Shown: piece after piece, positions 53,791-61,899 of the stretch | How the letters are laid out: every line of letters begins with the position of its first letter | How positions within the stretch are numbered: position 1 is the stretch's first letter | Assembly (NCBI GenBank): GCA_003676145.1 | Contig: NAUB01000024.1 | Span: 124,001-188,000 of the forward strand | Direction of reading: 5' to 3' | DNA length: 64,000 nucleotides | From: a gamma proteobacterium symbiont of Stewartia floridana | GTDB lineage: Bacteria > Pseudomonadota > Gammaproteobacteria > Chromatiales > Chromatiaceae | Position numbers and translations under genes: made by a program | The notes under the pieces: generated by a model | The model's input: the letters and a program-made list of their open reading frames with translations, nothing else | Databases searched by the model: none | What the model was told of the DNA's origin: nothing

Positions 53791-55152
53791 TCACGATTTG
53801 TAGTGACTCTTATCCAGACCATATTTGCGCATCTTGTCATACAGGGTCTTACGTGGAATCCCCAGCGCTTCCATGGTGCTTTTCAAGTTACCTTTCTGGA
53901 TCTCAAGCTGCTGCTTGATCAAGCTCTTCTCGAAACAGTCGACCTGCTGCGGCAGGGTGATCGCCGTTTCGTTGTCCACCTCCTGCATCAGGGTATTCAG
54001 GTCATAGCCCACATTCTCCCCAAGCAGCACATAGCGATCTGCAATATTACAGAGCTCACGCACGTTACCCGGCCAGGGATGGGTCAGTAACACCCGGATC
54101 TGATCGCTGTTGGGTTGTGGCACTTCGCGGCGATACCTGGCGCCGGCCATCAACAGAAAATGGTGGAACAGCAGTGGAATATCCTCCCGCCGGTCACGCA
54201 GTGGGGGGATCTCCAGGGTCACCACGTTCAATCGATAGTAAAGATCCTCACGGAACTCCGCCCTTTCACTGGCCGCCTTGAGATCGACTTTGGTCGCCGC
54301 GACCACCCGCAGATCGAGGGGTATCAGTTCATTCGAGCCAAGACGCTCGATCGCTCGCTCCTGCAACACCCGCAGCAGATGGACCTGAACCGGTGTTGGC
54401 ATACTCTCGATCTCATCGAGAAAAAGGGTGCCATGATTGGCGTGTTCAAAACGCCCGACACGTCGCCCCTTGGCCCCAGTGAACGCTCCGGGCTCATGGC
54501 CAAACAGCTCACTCTCGATCAGATTGTCCGGTACCGCACCACAGTTCACCGCAACAAAGTTGTACTCCCGTCGGCGACTGTGTTCGTGCAGTGATCGGGT
54601 CACCAGCTCTTTACCGGTTCCGGTCTCGCCCAGCAGCAGCACATCCGCATCGGTGTCGGCGATCTGGGCAATGGTTGAACGCAGACGCTGCATCGCCGGT
54701 GAACGTCCGATGATACGCGGGCCAGGGGTATTGTTCTGGGCGTCCAGCTCCTGCCGCAGGGAACGGTTCTCCAAGGTCAAGGCACGCTTATCCAAAGCCC
54801 GTTTCACGGTCTCCACAAGCTGATCCGCTGCAAACGGCTTTTCGATGAAATCGTAGGCACCGTCCCGAATCGCCTGCACCGCCATGGCGATATCTCCATG
54901 CCCGGAGATCAGGATGACCGGCAGATCCCGGTCGATCTCCTGCGCCTTGAGCAGAAACTCAATACCATCCATGCCAGGGATCTTGATGTCACAGATCACA
55001 ACCCCGGGCCAGTCGTAGGAGAGCATCGGCAGTGCTTTGTCTGCACGCTCCATGGCATTGACTTCAATGCCTGCCAACTGCAAAGTCTGGGTATTGGCGA
55101 TGCGGATATGTTTCTCATCGTCGATGAACAGAACTGGCGGTTTACTCGACAT
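53791..55152 (-). CDS. dctD: C4-dicarboxylate sigma-54 response regulator DctD
   Basis: About 453 residues from the ATG at 55150-55152 (a purine-rich GGGGGTG site precedes it), chosen over a 31-codon extension. Receiver domain: VLFIDDEKHIR, the aspartate in VVICDIKIPGMDG, and EKPF. AAA+ domain with GETGTGKELVTRSLHEHS, the sigma-54 contact loop GAFTGAKG and GTLFLDEIESMP. A Fis-type HTH at the end (STMEALGIPRKTLYDKMRKYG) is characteristic of DctD. It activates sigma-54 promoters, classically for C4-dicarboxylate uptake. The paired kinase DctB is encoded upstream. No transporter gene is in the window. Confidence 0.92.
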   Translation of the reverse strand: MSSKPPVLFIDDEKHIRIANTQTLQLAGIEVNAMERADKALPMLSYDWPGVVICDIKIPGMDGIEFLLKAQEIDRDLPVILISGHGDIAMAVQAIRDGAYDFIEKPFAADQLVETVKRALDKRALTLENRSLRQELDAQNNTPGPRIIGRSPAMQRLRSTIAQIADTDADVLLLGETGTGKELVTRSLHEHSRRREYNFVAVNCGAVPDNLIESELFGHEPGAFTGAKGRRVGRFEHANHGTLFLDEIESMPTPVQVHLLRVLQERAIERLGSNELIPLDLRVVAATKVDLKAASERAEFREDLYYRLNVVTLEIPPLRDRREDIPLLFHHFLLMAGARYRREVPQPNSDQIRVLLTHPWPGNVRELCNIADRYVLLGENVGYDLNTLMQEVDNETAITLPQQVDCFEKSLIKQQLEIQKGNLKSTMEALGIPRKTLYDKMRKYGLDKSHYKS

Positions 55153-55395
55153 GCACACCCCCTGTCGCGGCACGAGTGGCGTCTGTCGGCAGTGATGTCC
55201 AGTCGTCAAAACAGAATGAGCGAATCTGAGTGCTACCAGAGACACTCACAGCAAAGGCCTTTTGCTCATCAACTGAAGCGGTTTGCTGCATGACTTGCTG
55301 CCCATCTGTATTACTCAATCTTCTCTCCCCCCAGCTTGATTGTTCGTTTTTTTAGACCGATCCAATCCCGTCCATGAGCCTGCCTTATCAACCAA

Positions 55396-57243
55396 TCACT
55401 CCGCCAATGGCAAACGCAGAGTAAACAGCGCCCCGGCCTTTTCGCTGTTCTGAGCCGAGAGTGTACCACCCATGCTTTCTATGATGTGATGGGAGATGGA
55501 GAGGCCCAGCCCCAGACCACTCTCCTTGGTGGTGAAGAATGGATCGAAGATCCGCTCCAGGTGGTCGGCGGGAATACCCGGTCCATTGTCCAGAATGTCG
55601 ATCTTCAGCTCCCCACCCTGCTTCACTGTTTCGATTGAAACCCATCGGCTCTGCTGGTTCTCCATGGCATTCACTGCATTTGCGATGAGATTCACCAACA
55701 CCTGTTCCAGACGTACCGGATCGGCCATCACCAGGGGGTCCTGCTTGGCGAGTCTGTACTGTATCTCCGTCGCGCTCTTGCGCAATTGGGGATTCAGAAT
55801 CCGTTTGCTCGACTCGATTACGTTATGCACCGAGACCGGGCGTCTCGAGCCATCAGTTTTGCGCGCAAACAGTTTCAGCTGAGAGCTGATCTGGGTCATC
55901 GTCTCGATCAGCTCGGAGATCTGCTCCAGGTTCCAGCTGACATCGGCACAACGCTCCTGCTCCAGCAGCAGTCGGGCATTGTCCGTGTAGGTGCGAATCG
56001 CCGCCAAGGGCTGATTCACCTCATGGCTGATACTCGCTGACATCTGTCCAAGCATCGCCAGTTTGGCCGCCTGGATCAACTCGTCCCGGGTCTCCTGCAG
56101 CGCTTCCTGGATACGCCTTCGCTCCTCGATCTCCTGATGCAGGTCGACGGTGCGCTCCTGAACCCGCTGCTCCAACCTGTCCCTCGCCTCCCGCAGAGAT
56201 TGATTGACTTCGGCCTCATAGAGGGCCCTCTCCCGGTTTCTCCGATATCGTTGTGACATCACCAGGCCGATCAACAGCAACACGGTGAAGGCAACACTGC
56301 TGGCGCCGATGGCATCCAGCACCTCCTGTTTGACCTCTTTCATGGGAATCAACAGATGCACCAGCCAACCCGCCTCCGGCATCGGCTGGGCAAGCATCAG
56401 ATAGGACTCGGCCCGCCGCCGCTTCTGGCCACTGATCTCGATCCACTGAGCCGACTCGGAGAGCTGCTCCCGATAGGCCACATCCAGGGGCTCAACCGCG
56501 GCACCCGAGTAGCGCCGACTCTCCAGGATACGCTGCCGCTCCTCAGGGGATAGCGCAGAGAGACTGCGAAACCGCCAGCCCGCTCGGGTGGTGATGAAGA
56601 TAACCCCTTCCGGGTCGGTAACGATCACTTCGGTGTCACGCCCCTGCCACTGCTGCTCCAGTTTGGTCAGATCGATCTTGATCACCACCGTACCCAGGAT
56701 GCCACCTTCATGGCGTACCGGGTAGGCGAAATAGTAACCCCGTCTACCGGATGTGCTGCCCAGCGCATAGTAGCGTCCAAGCTGTCCCTGCATCGCCTGT
56801 TTGAAATAGGGCCGATAGCTGAAATTGCGTCCGACGAATGGCTTTTCCGACTGCCAGTTACTGGCGGCGATGGTCAAACCCTGGTTGTCCATCAGATAGG
56901 TATCCGAAGCATGGGTGATGGTATTGATGGTCTCCAGATAGCGATTCAGTGCATCGATGCGCTGACTGTCTCCGGGACGCTTCAGCAGCTCCACCAGTGG
57001 CGCATTGGTGGAGAGCAGTTCGGGCAGAAACTCATACTTCTCCAGTTGAGCCTGCAGATTGTTGACATAGATATTGAGCTGGCGCTCACCGGAAACCAGC
57101 ATCTCCTGCTGCACCCGGTGACGTACGAATCCGCTGACCTGCCACAACAGCACGGCATAGGCGATCACCACCAGGAGCGCGATGAGCCATCTATTGCGCG
57201 GCAGAAAGCGCCAGCTTGTGAAGGATTTATCCGAGACTTCCAC
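55396..57243 (-). CDS. dctB: C4-dicarboxylate sensor kinase DctB
   Basis: A 615-residue membrane kinase. TM1 lies at about 19-38 (WLIALLVVIAYAVLLWQ), then a periplasmic dCache-type sensor (about 40-300, with YLMDNQGLTIAASNWQSE, VGRNFSYRPYF and TSGRRGYYFAYPV), TM2 at about 305-328, and a coiled coil. The DctB-type H-box is SISHEVNQPLAAIRTYTDNA, followed by NLIANAVNAMENQ and LDNGPGIP/GLGLGLSISHHI. It senses succinate-like acids and phosphorylates DctD, encoded 243 bases downstream. Confidence 0.93.
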   Translation of the reverse strand: MEVSDKSFTSWRFLPRNRWLIALLVVIAYAVLLWQVSGFVRHRVQQEMLVSGERQLNIYVNNLQAQLEKYEFLPELLSTNAPLVELLKRPGDSQRIDALNRYLETINTITHASDTYLMDNQGLTIAASNWQSEKPFVGRNFSYRPYFKQAMQGQLGRYYALGSTSGRRGYYFAYPVRHEGGILGTVVIKIDLTKLEQQWQGRDTEVIVTDPEGVIFITTRAGWRFRSLSALSPEERQRILESRRYSGAAVEPLDVAYREQLSESAQWIEISGQKRRRAESYLMLAQPMPEAGWLVHLLIPMKEVKQEVLDAIGASSVAFTVLLLIGLVMSQRYRRNRERALYEAEVNQSLREARDRLEQRVQERTVDLHQEIEERRRIQEALQETRDELIQAAKLAMLGQMSASISHEVNQPLAAIRTYTDNARLLLEQERCADVSWNLEQISELIETMTQISSQLKLFARKTDGSRRPVSVHNVIESSKRILNPQLRKSATEIQYRLAKQDPLVMADPVRLEQVLVNLIANAVNAMENQQSRWVSIETVKQGGELKIDILDNGPGIPADHLERIFDPFFTTKESGLGLGLSISHHIIESMGGTLSAQNSEKAGALFTLRLPLAE

Positions 57244-57310
57244 AACAGCAACAATAGCCTATTTGGTTAGCGGATTAACAGCTATTGTGCTTTGGAATTG
57301 GGTGGCAGTG

Positions 57311-57411
57311 GGTACCAGCCACACCCCGGCACACGATGCCACTGCTGCCGCTGCTCCCTTCCGGGCCTGACGGGGTTCACAGCTTCTCGTTGCGGGGGGA
57401 CCGATACCAAC
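57311..57411 (-). ncRNA. ffs: Signal recognition particle RNA (4.5S type)
   Basis: The minus strand contains the conserved SRP core GTCAGGCCCGGAAGGGAGCA and CGGCAGCAG, flanked by complementary ends (GGTTGGTATC at the 5' side, GCTGGTACC at the 3' side). The central GGAAG tetraloop region and the asymmetric internal loop typical of domain IV are visible. It is about 100 bases long, the size of bacterial 4.5S RNA. It pairs with Ffh for co-translational targeting. The ends are estimated from pairing. Confidence 0.93.
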
Positions 57412-57434
57412 CGCCATAAAAGGTGAGACGGGGG

Positions 57435-57440
57435 ATTATA
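57435..57440 (-). promoter_or_regulatory. -10 box for ffs
   Basis: TATAAT on the minus strand is preceded by T-rich sequence and lies 24 bases before the RNA 5' end, implying a short leader. 4.5S RNA precursors in E. coli carry such a leader that RNase P removes. The -35 is poor. Confidence 0.5.
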
Positions 57441-57488
57441 CCGATAATTGCCATGGAAAAAAGTCTCAAGCCGTTTGATTCCGATCGA

Positions 57489-58139
57489 CTACGGCTGTAC
57501 ACAGCCATCTTTTGAGAAACCAAGCGTTTTCAGCAGCGGCCCGAGGCCAGCCCAGACGTTTTCCTCGAGGATCGGTTGGGCTTTGTCGTTGGGATGAATG
57601 CCATCGTTCTGCATCAGCGACATATCCAGCGCTACCCCCTTAAGAAAAAAGGGAATCAGGGGAACCGATTCTGCCTCCGAGACATCATAATAGACTTGAT
57701 GGAAGGCATTGGTGAACTCCGGTCCGTAGTTGGCGGGCAGACGAACTCCCAACAACAGCACCGCCGCACCGGCCTGCTTGGCGCGACTGACCATGCGTTG
57801 CAGATTGTCATGCATCGCCCGGCTGTTGATGCCACGCAGGCCATCGTTACCACCCAGTTCGATGATCACCACGCTCGGTTCATGCTTCGACAACAGGGCT
57901 GGCAGACGGCTCAAGCCTCCCTGGCTGGTATCGCCTGAAACACTGGCGTTGATCACCTGGAACGGGCCACAATGGGCGTTCAATCGCTGCGACAGCAGAT
58001 TGACCCAGCGAACCTCGGTGGTGACACCGTAGCCGGCGCTAAGACTATCGCCAACCACCAGCAGTGTGGTCTGTGCCAGCGTGACAACCGGCAGAGACAG
58101 AAACAAAAAGAGTAACAATTTCCGTAGGAATCTTTTCAT
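57489..58139 (-). CDS. tesA: Arylesterase / lysophospholipase, GDSL family (TesA)
   Basis: 216 residues from the ATG at 58137-58139. Signal peptide FLRKLLLFLFLSLPVVTLA; SGNH blocks TLLVVGDSLSAGYG (catalytic serine), SGDTSQGGLSRLP, ELGGNDGLRG and NDGIHPNDKAQP (Asp-x-x-His). It is a periplasmic esterase/thioesterase. The start codon shares two bases with the divergent ybbA start (CATG), and GGGAGA, which could serve as the ribosome site, lies inside ybbA. This divergent tesA / ybbA-ybbP arrangement is conserved in proteobacteria. Confidence 0.93.
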   Translation of the reverse strand: MKRFLRKLLLFLFLSLPVVTLAQTTLLVVGDSLSAGYGVTTEVRWVNLLSQRLNAHCGPFQVINASVSGDTSQGGLSRLPALLSKHEPSVVIIELGGNDGLRGINSRAMHDNLQRMVSRAKQAGAAVLLLGVRLPANYGPEFTNAFHQVYYDVSEAESVPLIPFFLKGVALDMSLMQNDGIHPNDKAQPILEENVWAGLGPLLKTLGFSKDGCVQP

Positions 58140-58830
58140 GTTGCAGACATCTCCCAACCCTCATCCTGTGACCGCCAAAGGGCTGATGAAGTTCGTTGAA
58201 ACCTCCCAAGGCAGATTGGACATTCTGCAACAGATCGATCTGGAAGTCGCTGCCGGGGAAGCGGTGGCGATCCTTGGCGCATCCGGCTCCGGCAAATCGA
58301 CCCTGCTGGGCCTGCTGGCGGGACTGGACGAGGCTTCCGCCGGCGACGTTACCCTGTTCGGCACTGCCCTGGGCGGATTGGATGAGGATGGCCGCGCCGC
58401 ATTGCGGGCCGGTCAGGTGGGTTTCGTATTTCAATCCTTTCAACTGCTCAGCGGTATGACTGCGCTGGAGAATGTCATGCTGCCCTTGGAGCTGGCCGGT
58501 CACGCCAACGCCGAACAGGCGGCCAGGGATGCCCTCTCAAAAGCCGGCCTGGCGGAGCGCTTGACCCACTACCCTTCACAACTCTCCGGCGGCGAACAGC
58601 AGCGGGTGGCGCTGGCCCGGGCCTTTGCCCCCAGTCCGCAAGTGCTGTTTGCCGATGAACCCACCGCCAATCTGGATGCCCACACCGGCGAGAAGGTGGC
58701 GGAACTGCTGTTCGAACTCCAGGAGCAGAGCGGTACGGTACTGATCCTGGTGACCCATGATGAGATGCTGGCAGAACGCTGCGACCGCCGCCTCTATCTG
58801 CGTGAGGGCTGCCTGGAGAGCGACCGATGA
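58138..58830 (+). CDS. ybbA: ABC transporter ATP-binding protein YbbA
   Basis: About 230 residues from the ATG at 58138, with AGGA eight bases upstream inside tesA; a 24-codon extension from 58066 would read deep into tesA. Walker A LGASGSGKSTLLGLLAG, Q-loop FQSFQLLSG, signature LSGGEQQRVALARAFA and Walker B VLFADEPTANLD. It is a LolD-like ATPase that pairs with the large permease encoded next with an ATGA overlap. The role is probably transport of lipoprotein or toxic metabolites. Confidence 0.93.
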   Translation: MLQTSPNPHPVTAKGLMKFVETSQGRLDILQQIDLEVAAGEAVAILGASGSGKSTLLGLLAGLDEASAGDVTLFGTALGGLDEDGRAALRAGQVGFVFQSFQLLSGMTALENVMLPLELAGHANAEQAARDALSKAGLAERLTHYPSQLSGGEQQRVALARAFAPSPQVLFADEPTANLDAHTGEKVAELLFELQEQSGTVLILVTHDEMLAERCDRRLYLREGCLESDR

Positions 58831-61316
58831 ATCCCTTCATACTGGCGTTGAAACTGTTGCGCCGGGATTGGCGCGCCGGCGAACTGCGGCTTCTGGCCAC
58901 GGCACTGGTGATCGCGGTCGCCTCGGTCACCGCAGTGGGCTTCTTCACCGATCGCATCGAACGGGCGATGGCCCGTCAGGCCACCGAGGTACTGGCCGCC
59001 GACTTGAGAATCGAAAGCAACCGCCGACTCGATGAAGTGCTCAGTGACGAGGCGGAGCAGCGTCAGATGCGCCAGGCCAGAACCCTGACCTTTCCTAGTG
59101 TGGTATTGAACAACGGCAACACCCAGCTGGTTCAGGTCAAGTCGGTGTCGGACAACTATCCCCTGCGGGGCAAGCTGCAGGTCAGGGATCAGGTCAACGG
59201 GGCAACCCGCTATGCAGAAGAGATACCCGGCTTCGGAGAGGCCTGGCTCGAGGAGCGACTGCTGCCCCTGCTGGCGTTGCAAATCGGCGACCGTTTCAAA
59301 CTGGGCCAGCTTGAGTTCACCCTGACCCGCATCATCACCTACGAACCGGACCGCTCCGCCAACCTGTTTCAGCTGGCTCCCAGGGTGATGATCAATCAAC
59401 AGGACGTGGAAAAAACCGGCCTGTTGGGGCCAGCCAGCCGGGTCAGACACAATCTGCTGATTGCCGGTACCCCAGCTCAGACCAATGACTATCGGAGCTG
59501 GGTGGAGGCACAGCAGATCGAGGGCATTCAGGTACAGGATATCCGTGCCGCCCGTCCCGAGCTGCGTGCCGCACTGGACCAAGGCGGCCGGTTCCTGCGA
59601 TTGGCCGCGGCCACCGCGATTCTGCTCTGTGTGGTTGCAGTAGCCCTCTCCAGCCGGCGCTTCGTTGAGCGGCAGGCGGACACCAGCGCCCTGCTGCGAT
59701 GCCTGGGAGCCAAGCGTAACCAGGTCTTGCAGATTTTTGTCATTCGCCTGCTCGGCCTGGGGCTGATCGCCAGCCTGATCGGCAGTCTGCTGGGTCTCGC
59801 GGCACAGACCCTGCTGGTTGAACTGGTGGGGCACTGGTTCACCCAGCAGATTCCCGCCCCCTCAGCCTGGCCTCTGCTCTCCGGTGTGGCCACCGGTATC
59901 CTGGTACTGCTCGGTTTCTCACTGCCGATGGTGACCCGGCTCGCCGAAGTCCCACCGCTGCGGGTGTTCCAACGCCACCTGGGGGCGCCGCCGATCGGTT
60001 ATCTGCTGTTCATCTCGGCCGGGGTCGGCGCCCTGGCCACCCTGCTGATCTGGCAGATCGGCGACGACCAGATGGCATTCAAACTGATCGGAGGCCTGCT
60101 GGGTGGTCTGCTGCTGCTGTTGTTGATCGCCCGACTGCTGGTCACCCTGCTGACGCCGCTGCGCACCCGAACCGCCGGTTCCTGGCGCTATGGCCTGGCC
60201 AGTCTTTCACGCAACCCAATTACCACCAGCGTCCAGTTGAGTGGTTTCGGCCTGGGGATGACGGTGCTGCTGTTACTCGCCCTGGTCAGGGTCGACCTGC
60301 TGAGCAACTGGCGTGAGGCACTGCCGGCGGACAGTCCCAATCAATTTTTGATCAACATCCAGCCGGATCAGGTGGATGGAGTCAGGAATCATCTGGAACA
60401 GAGCGGCATTCCGTCGGTCGGCCTCTACCCGATGATGCGGGGGCGGCTGATCAGCATCGATGGCAAAGCGATCTCCGCCGACGACTACCCCAACCCGAGA
60501 GCGCAACGGCTGGCGACCCGGGATTTCAATCTCAGTCAGGCCACCAGCATGCAGACCGACAACAAGGTCGTCGCGGGTAACTGGTGGTCGCAAGCCGACT
60601 GGGGAGAGCCCTGGTTCTCAGTCGAGGAAGGGATTGCCGAAACCCTTGGCATCCCCATGGGCGCTGAACTGACCTTCGAGGTGGCCGGACAGCAGGTCAG
60701 CGGTAAGGTGACAAACCTCAGATCGGTGAAGTGGGACTCCTTCAACGTCAACTTTTTCGTGGTCGGGACACCCGGCCTGATGCGTGACCTGCCGGCCACC
60801 TACATCACCAGCTTCTACCTGCCGGATGAGCAGCGATCGGTGCTGCACAAACTGATTCAGAACTACCCAAGCATCACCGCACTGGATGTCACCGCCTTGA
60901 TGAAGCAGGTACGCGGGATCATGGATCGGGGCGCCATGGCGGTGGAGTCGGTGTTCCTGTTTACCCTGGCAGCCGGATTGATCGTACTCTATGCCGGCAT
61001 CCAGGCGAGCCATGAACAGCGGGTTCAGGAGACCGCCATCCTGCGTACCCTGGGGCTCAGCCGACAACAGCTGATCCTCTCCATCACCCTGGAGTTCGCC
61101 CTGCTCGGCGGACTGGCGGGGGTGATCTCCGCAGGGGTTGCCAGCGGCATCGGTTATAGCCTCTCAACCGGGGTCTTCAATCTGCCCTGGCAGTTCAATC
61201 CCCAGATCTGGCTGGTGGCGGTTTTCGGTGGGGCGATCGGCATCGGGGCTGCCGGCACACTGGCCAGCTGGTCACTTTTCAACACACCGCCGATCCTGGT
61301 TTTGCGGCGGGCTTGA
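58827..61316 (+). CDS. ybbP: FtsX-like ABC transporter permease YbbP
   Basis: An 829-residue permease with an N-terminal helix, a large periplasmic domain (about 45-260), a bundle of helices (about 260-480 with SSRRFVERQADTSALLRCLG), a second soluble domain and a C-terminal helix group (AETAILRTLGLSRQQL-like QETAILRTLGLSRQQLILS). It has the double-FtsX architecture of YbbP. It forms an MacB-like complex with YbbA, whose gene overlaps its start by four bases. The substrate is unknown; in related species it is linked to lipid or hydrophobic compound release. Confidence 0.92.
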   Translation: MNPFILALKLLRRDWRAGELRLLATALVIAVASVTAVGFFTDRIERAMARQATEVLAADLRIESNRRLDEVLSDEAEQRQMRQARTLTFPSVVLNNGNTQLVQVKSVSDNYPLRGKLQVRDQVNGATRYAEEIPGFGEAWLEERLLPLLALQIGDRFKLGQLEFTLTRIITYEPDRSANLFQLAPRVMINQQDVEKTGLLGPASRVRHNLLIAGTPAQTNDYRSWVEAQQIEGIQVQDIRAARPELRAALDQGGRFLRLAAATAILLCVVAVALSSRRFVERQADTSALLRCLGAKRNQVLQIFVIRLLGLGLIASLIGSLLGLAAQTLLVELVGHWFTQQIPAPSAWPLLSGVATGILVLLGFSLPMVTRLAEVPPLRVFQRHLGAPPIGYLLFISAGVGALATLLIWQIGDDQMAFKLIGGLLGGLLLLLLIARLLVTLLTPLRTRTAGSWRYGLASLSRNPITTSVQLSGFGLGMTVLLLLALVRVDLLSNWREALPADSPNQFLINIQPDQVDGVRNHLEQSGIPSVGLYPMMRGRLISIDGKAISADDYPNPRAQRLATRDFNLSQATSMQTDNKVVAGNWWSQADWGEPWFSVEEGIAETLGIPMGAELTFEVAGQQVSGKVTNLRSVKWDSFNVNFFVVGTPGLMRDLPATYITSFYLPDEQRSVLHKLIQNYPSITALDVTALMKQVRGIMDRGAMAVESVFLFTLAAGLIVLYAGIQASHEQRVQETAILRTLGLSRQQLILSITLEFALLGGLAGVISAGVASGIGYSLSTGVFNLPWQFNPQIWLVAVFGGAIGIGAAGTLASWSLFNTPPILVLRRA

Positions 61317-61471
61317 TCGACAGACCGGGTTACTTTGTGCAGTGGCAGAGTGATTACAGCCCTGTGACATTCCTATGAATTTTCCAGTGCAGCCCAGACC
61401 CCTGTAGTGAGTTTCCGCAAATTCGATTAGGAATCTACACCCTAATCCCCATATGGGTAGGGATTCACCCA

Positions 61472-61496
61472 CATGGGAAATGGGCCTAATTTCCCA
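61472..61496. repeat. 9-bp inverted repeat with 7-base loop
   Basis: ATGGGAAAT (61472-61480) and ATTTCCCAT (61488-61496) around GGGCCTA, nested next to CCCATATGGG and ACCCAC/ATGGGT half-sites just upstream (61447-61475). There is no T-run. Confidence 0.6.
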
Positions 61497-61700
61497 TTTA
61501 TGTGAACTGCCACACACTTTTACAATTCAAATCAGTTTGAAAGTTTGGGGCATGCACAGGGCTTGTTAGCGGATCAAACTGTTTTACAACGACAGGATTG
61601 GTGGGTGGAGCAGCAAAAACAAGATGGAAAATTGATCGGGCATTCTACTTCAATACCCGCACTTTCAACCTAGGGGGAGTCTCTCGGAGTTTCACTGTAG

Positions 61701-61736
61701 CTTGCTTAAAAAAAAGCAAGATGGGGCACGCGTGCC
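61701..61736. promoter_or_regulatory. Hairpin and 12-base palindrome upstream of the multicopper oxidase
   Basis: A CTTGCTT/AAGCAAG stem around a six-A loop is followed at once by GGCACGCGTGCC, a perfect palindrome. They lie about 165-200 bases before the oxidase start, a plausible operator position. The regulator is unknown. Confidence 0.45.
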
Positions 61737-61899
61737 AAATAAACAGTGTTAAGCCGAAGTCAGGATGAGACTTGCAGAATGAAATGAATTCATAGTTTGG
61801 AGACAGATTTTCCGTCTAAGGGATGCGGCAAATTATGGGTGATTTCATTAATCCGTTTAATTCAAAAAGCGCTTTAAAGAAATCAGTACGGGGAAACCA

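Larger units (their letters stand above)
61317..61899. other. Intergenic region rich in inverted repeats before the multicopper oxidase gene
   Basis: About 580 bases with several perfect inverted repeats: ATGGGAAAT/ATTTCCCAT around 61472-61496 (7-base loop), TTCAAA-TCAG-TTTGAA (61526-61541), CTTGCTT/AAGCAAG around six A (61701-61720) and the 12-base palindrome GGCACGCGTGCC (61725-61736). The first may end the ybbAP transcript or be an operator; the later ones are likely to regulate the oxidase gene. No protein-like frame. Confidence 0.55.

Noticed and set aside
58794..59834. A 346-codon minus-strand frame opposite ybbP
   Set aside because: Low-complexity, glutamine-rich shadow of ybbP.
61546..61566. 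A GG-N10-GC element upstream of the multicopper oxidase as a sigma-54 promoter
   Set aside because: Spacing fits but the -12 side reads GGGC rather than TTGC, so the match is too weak.
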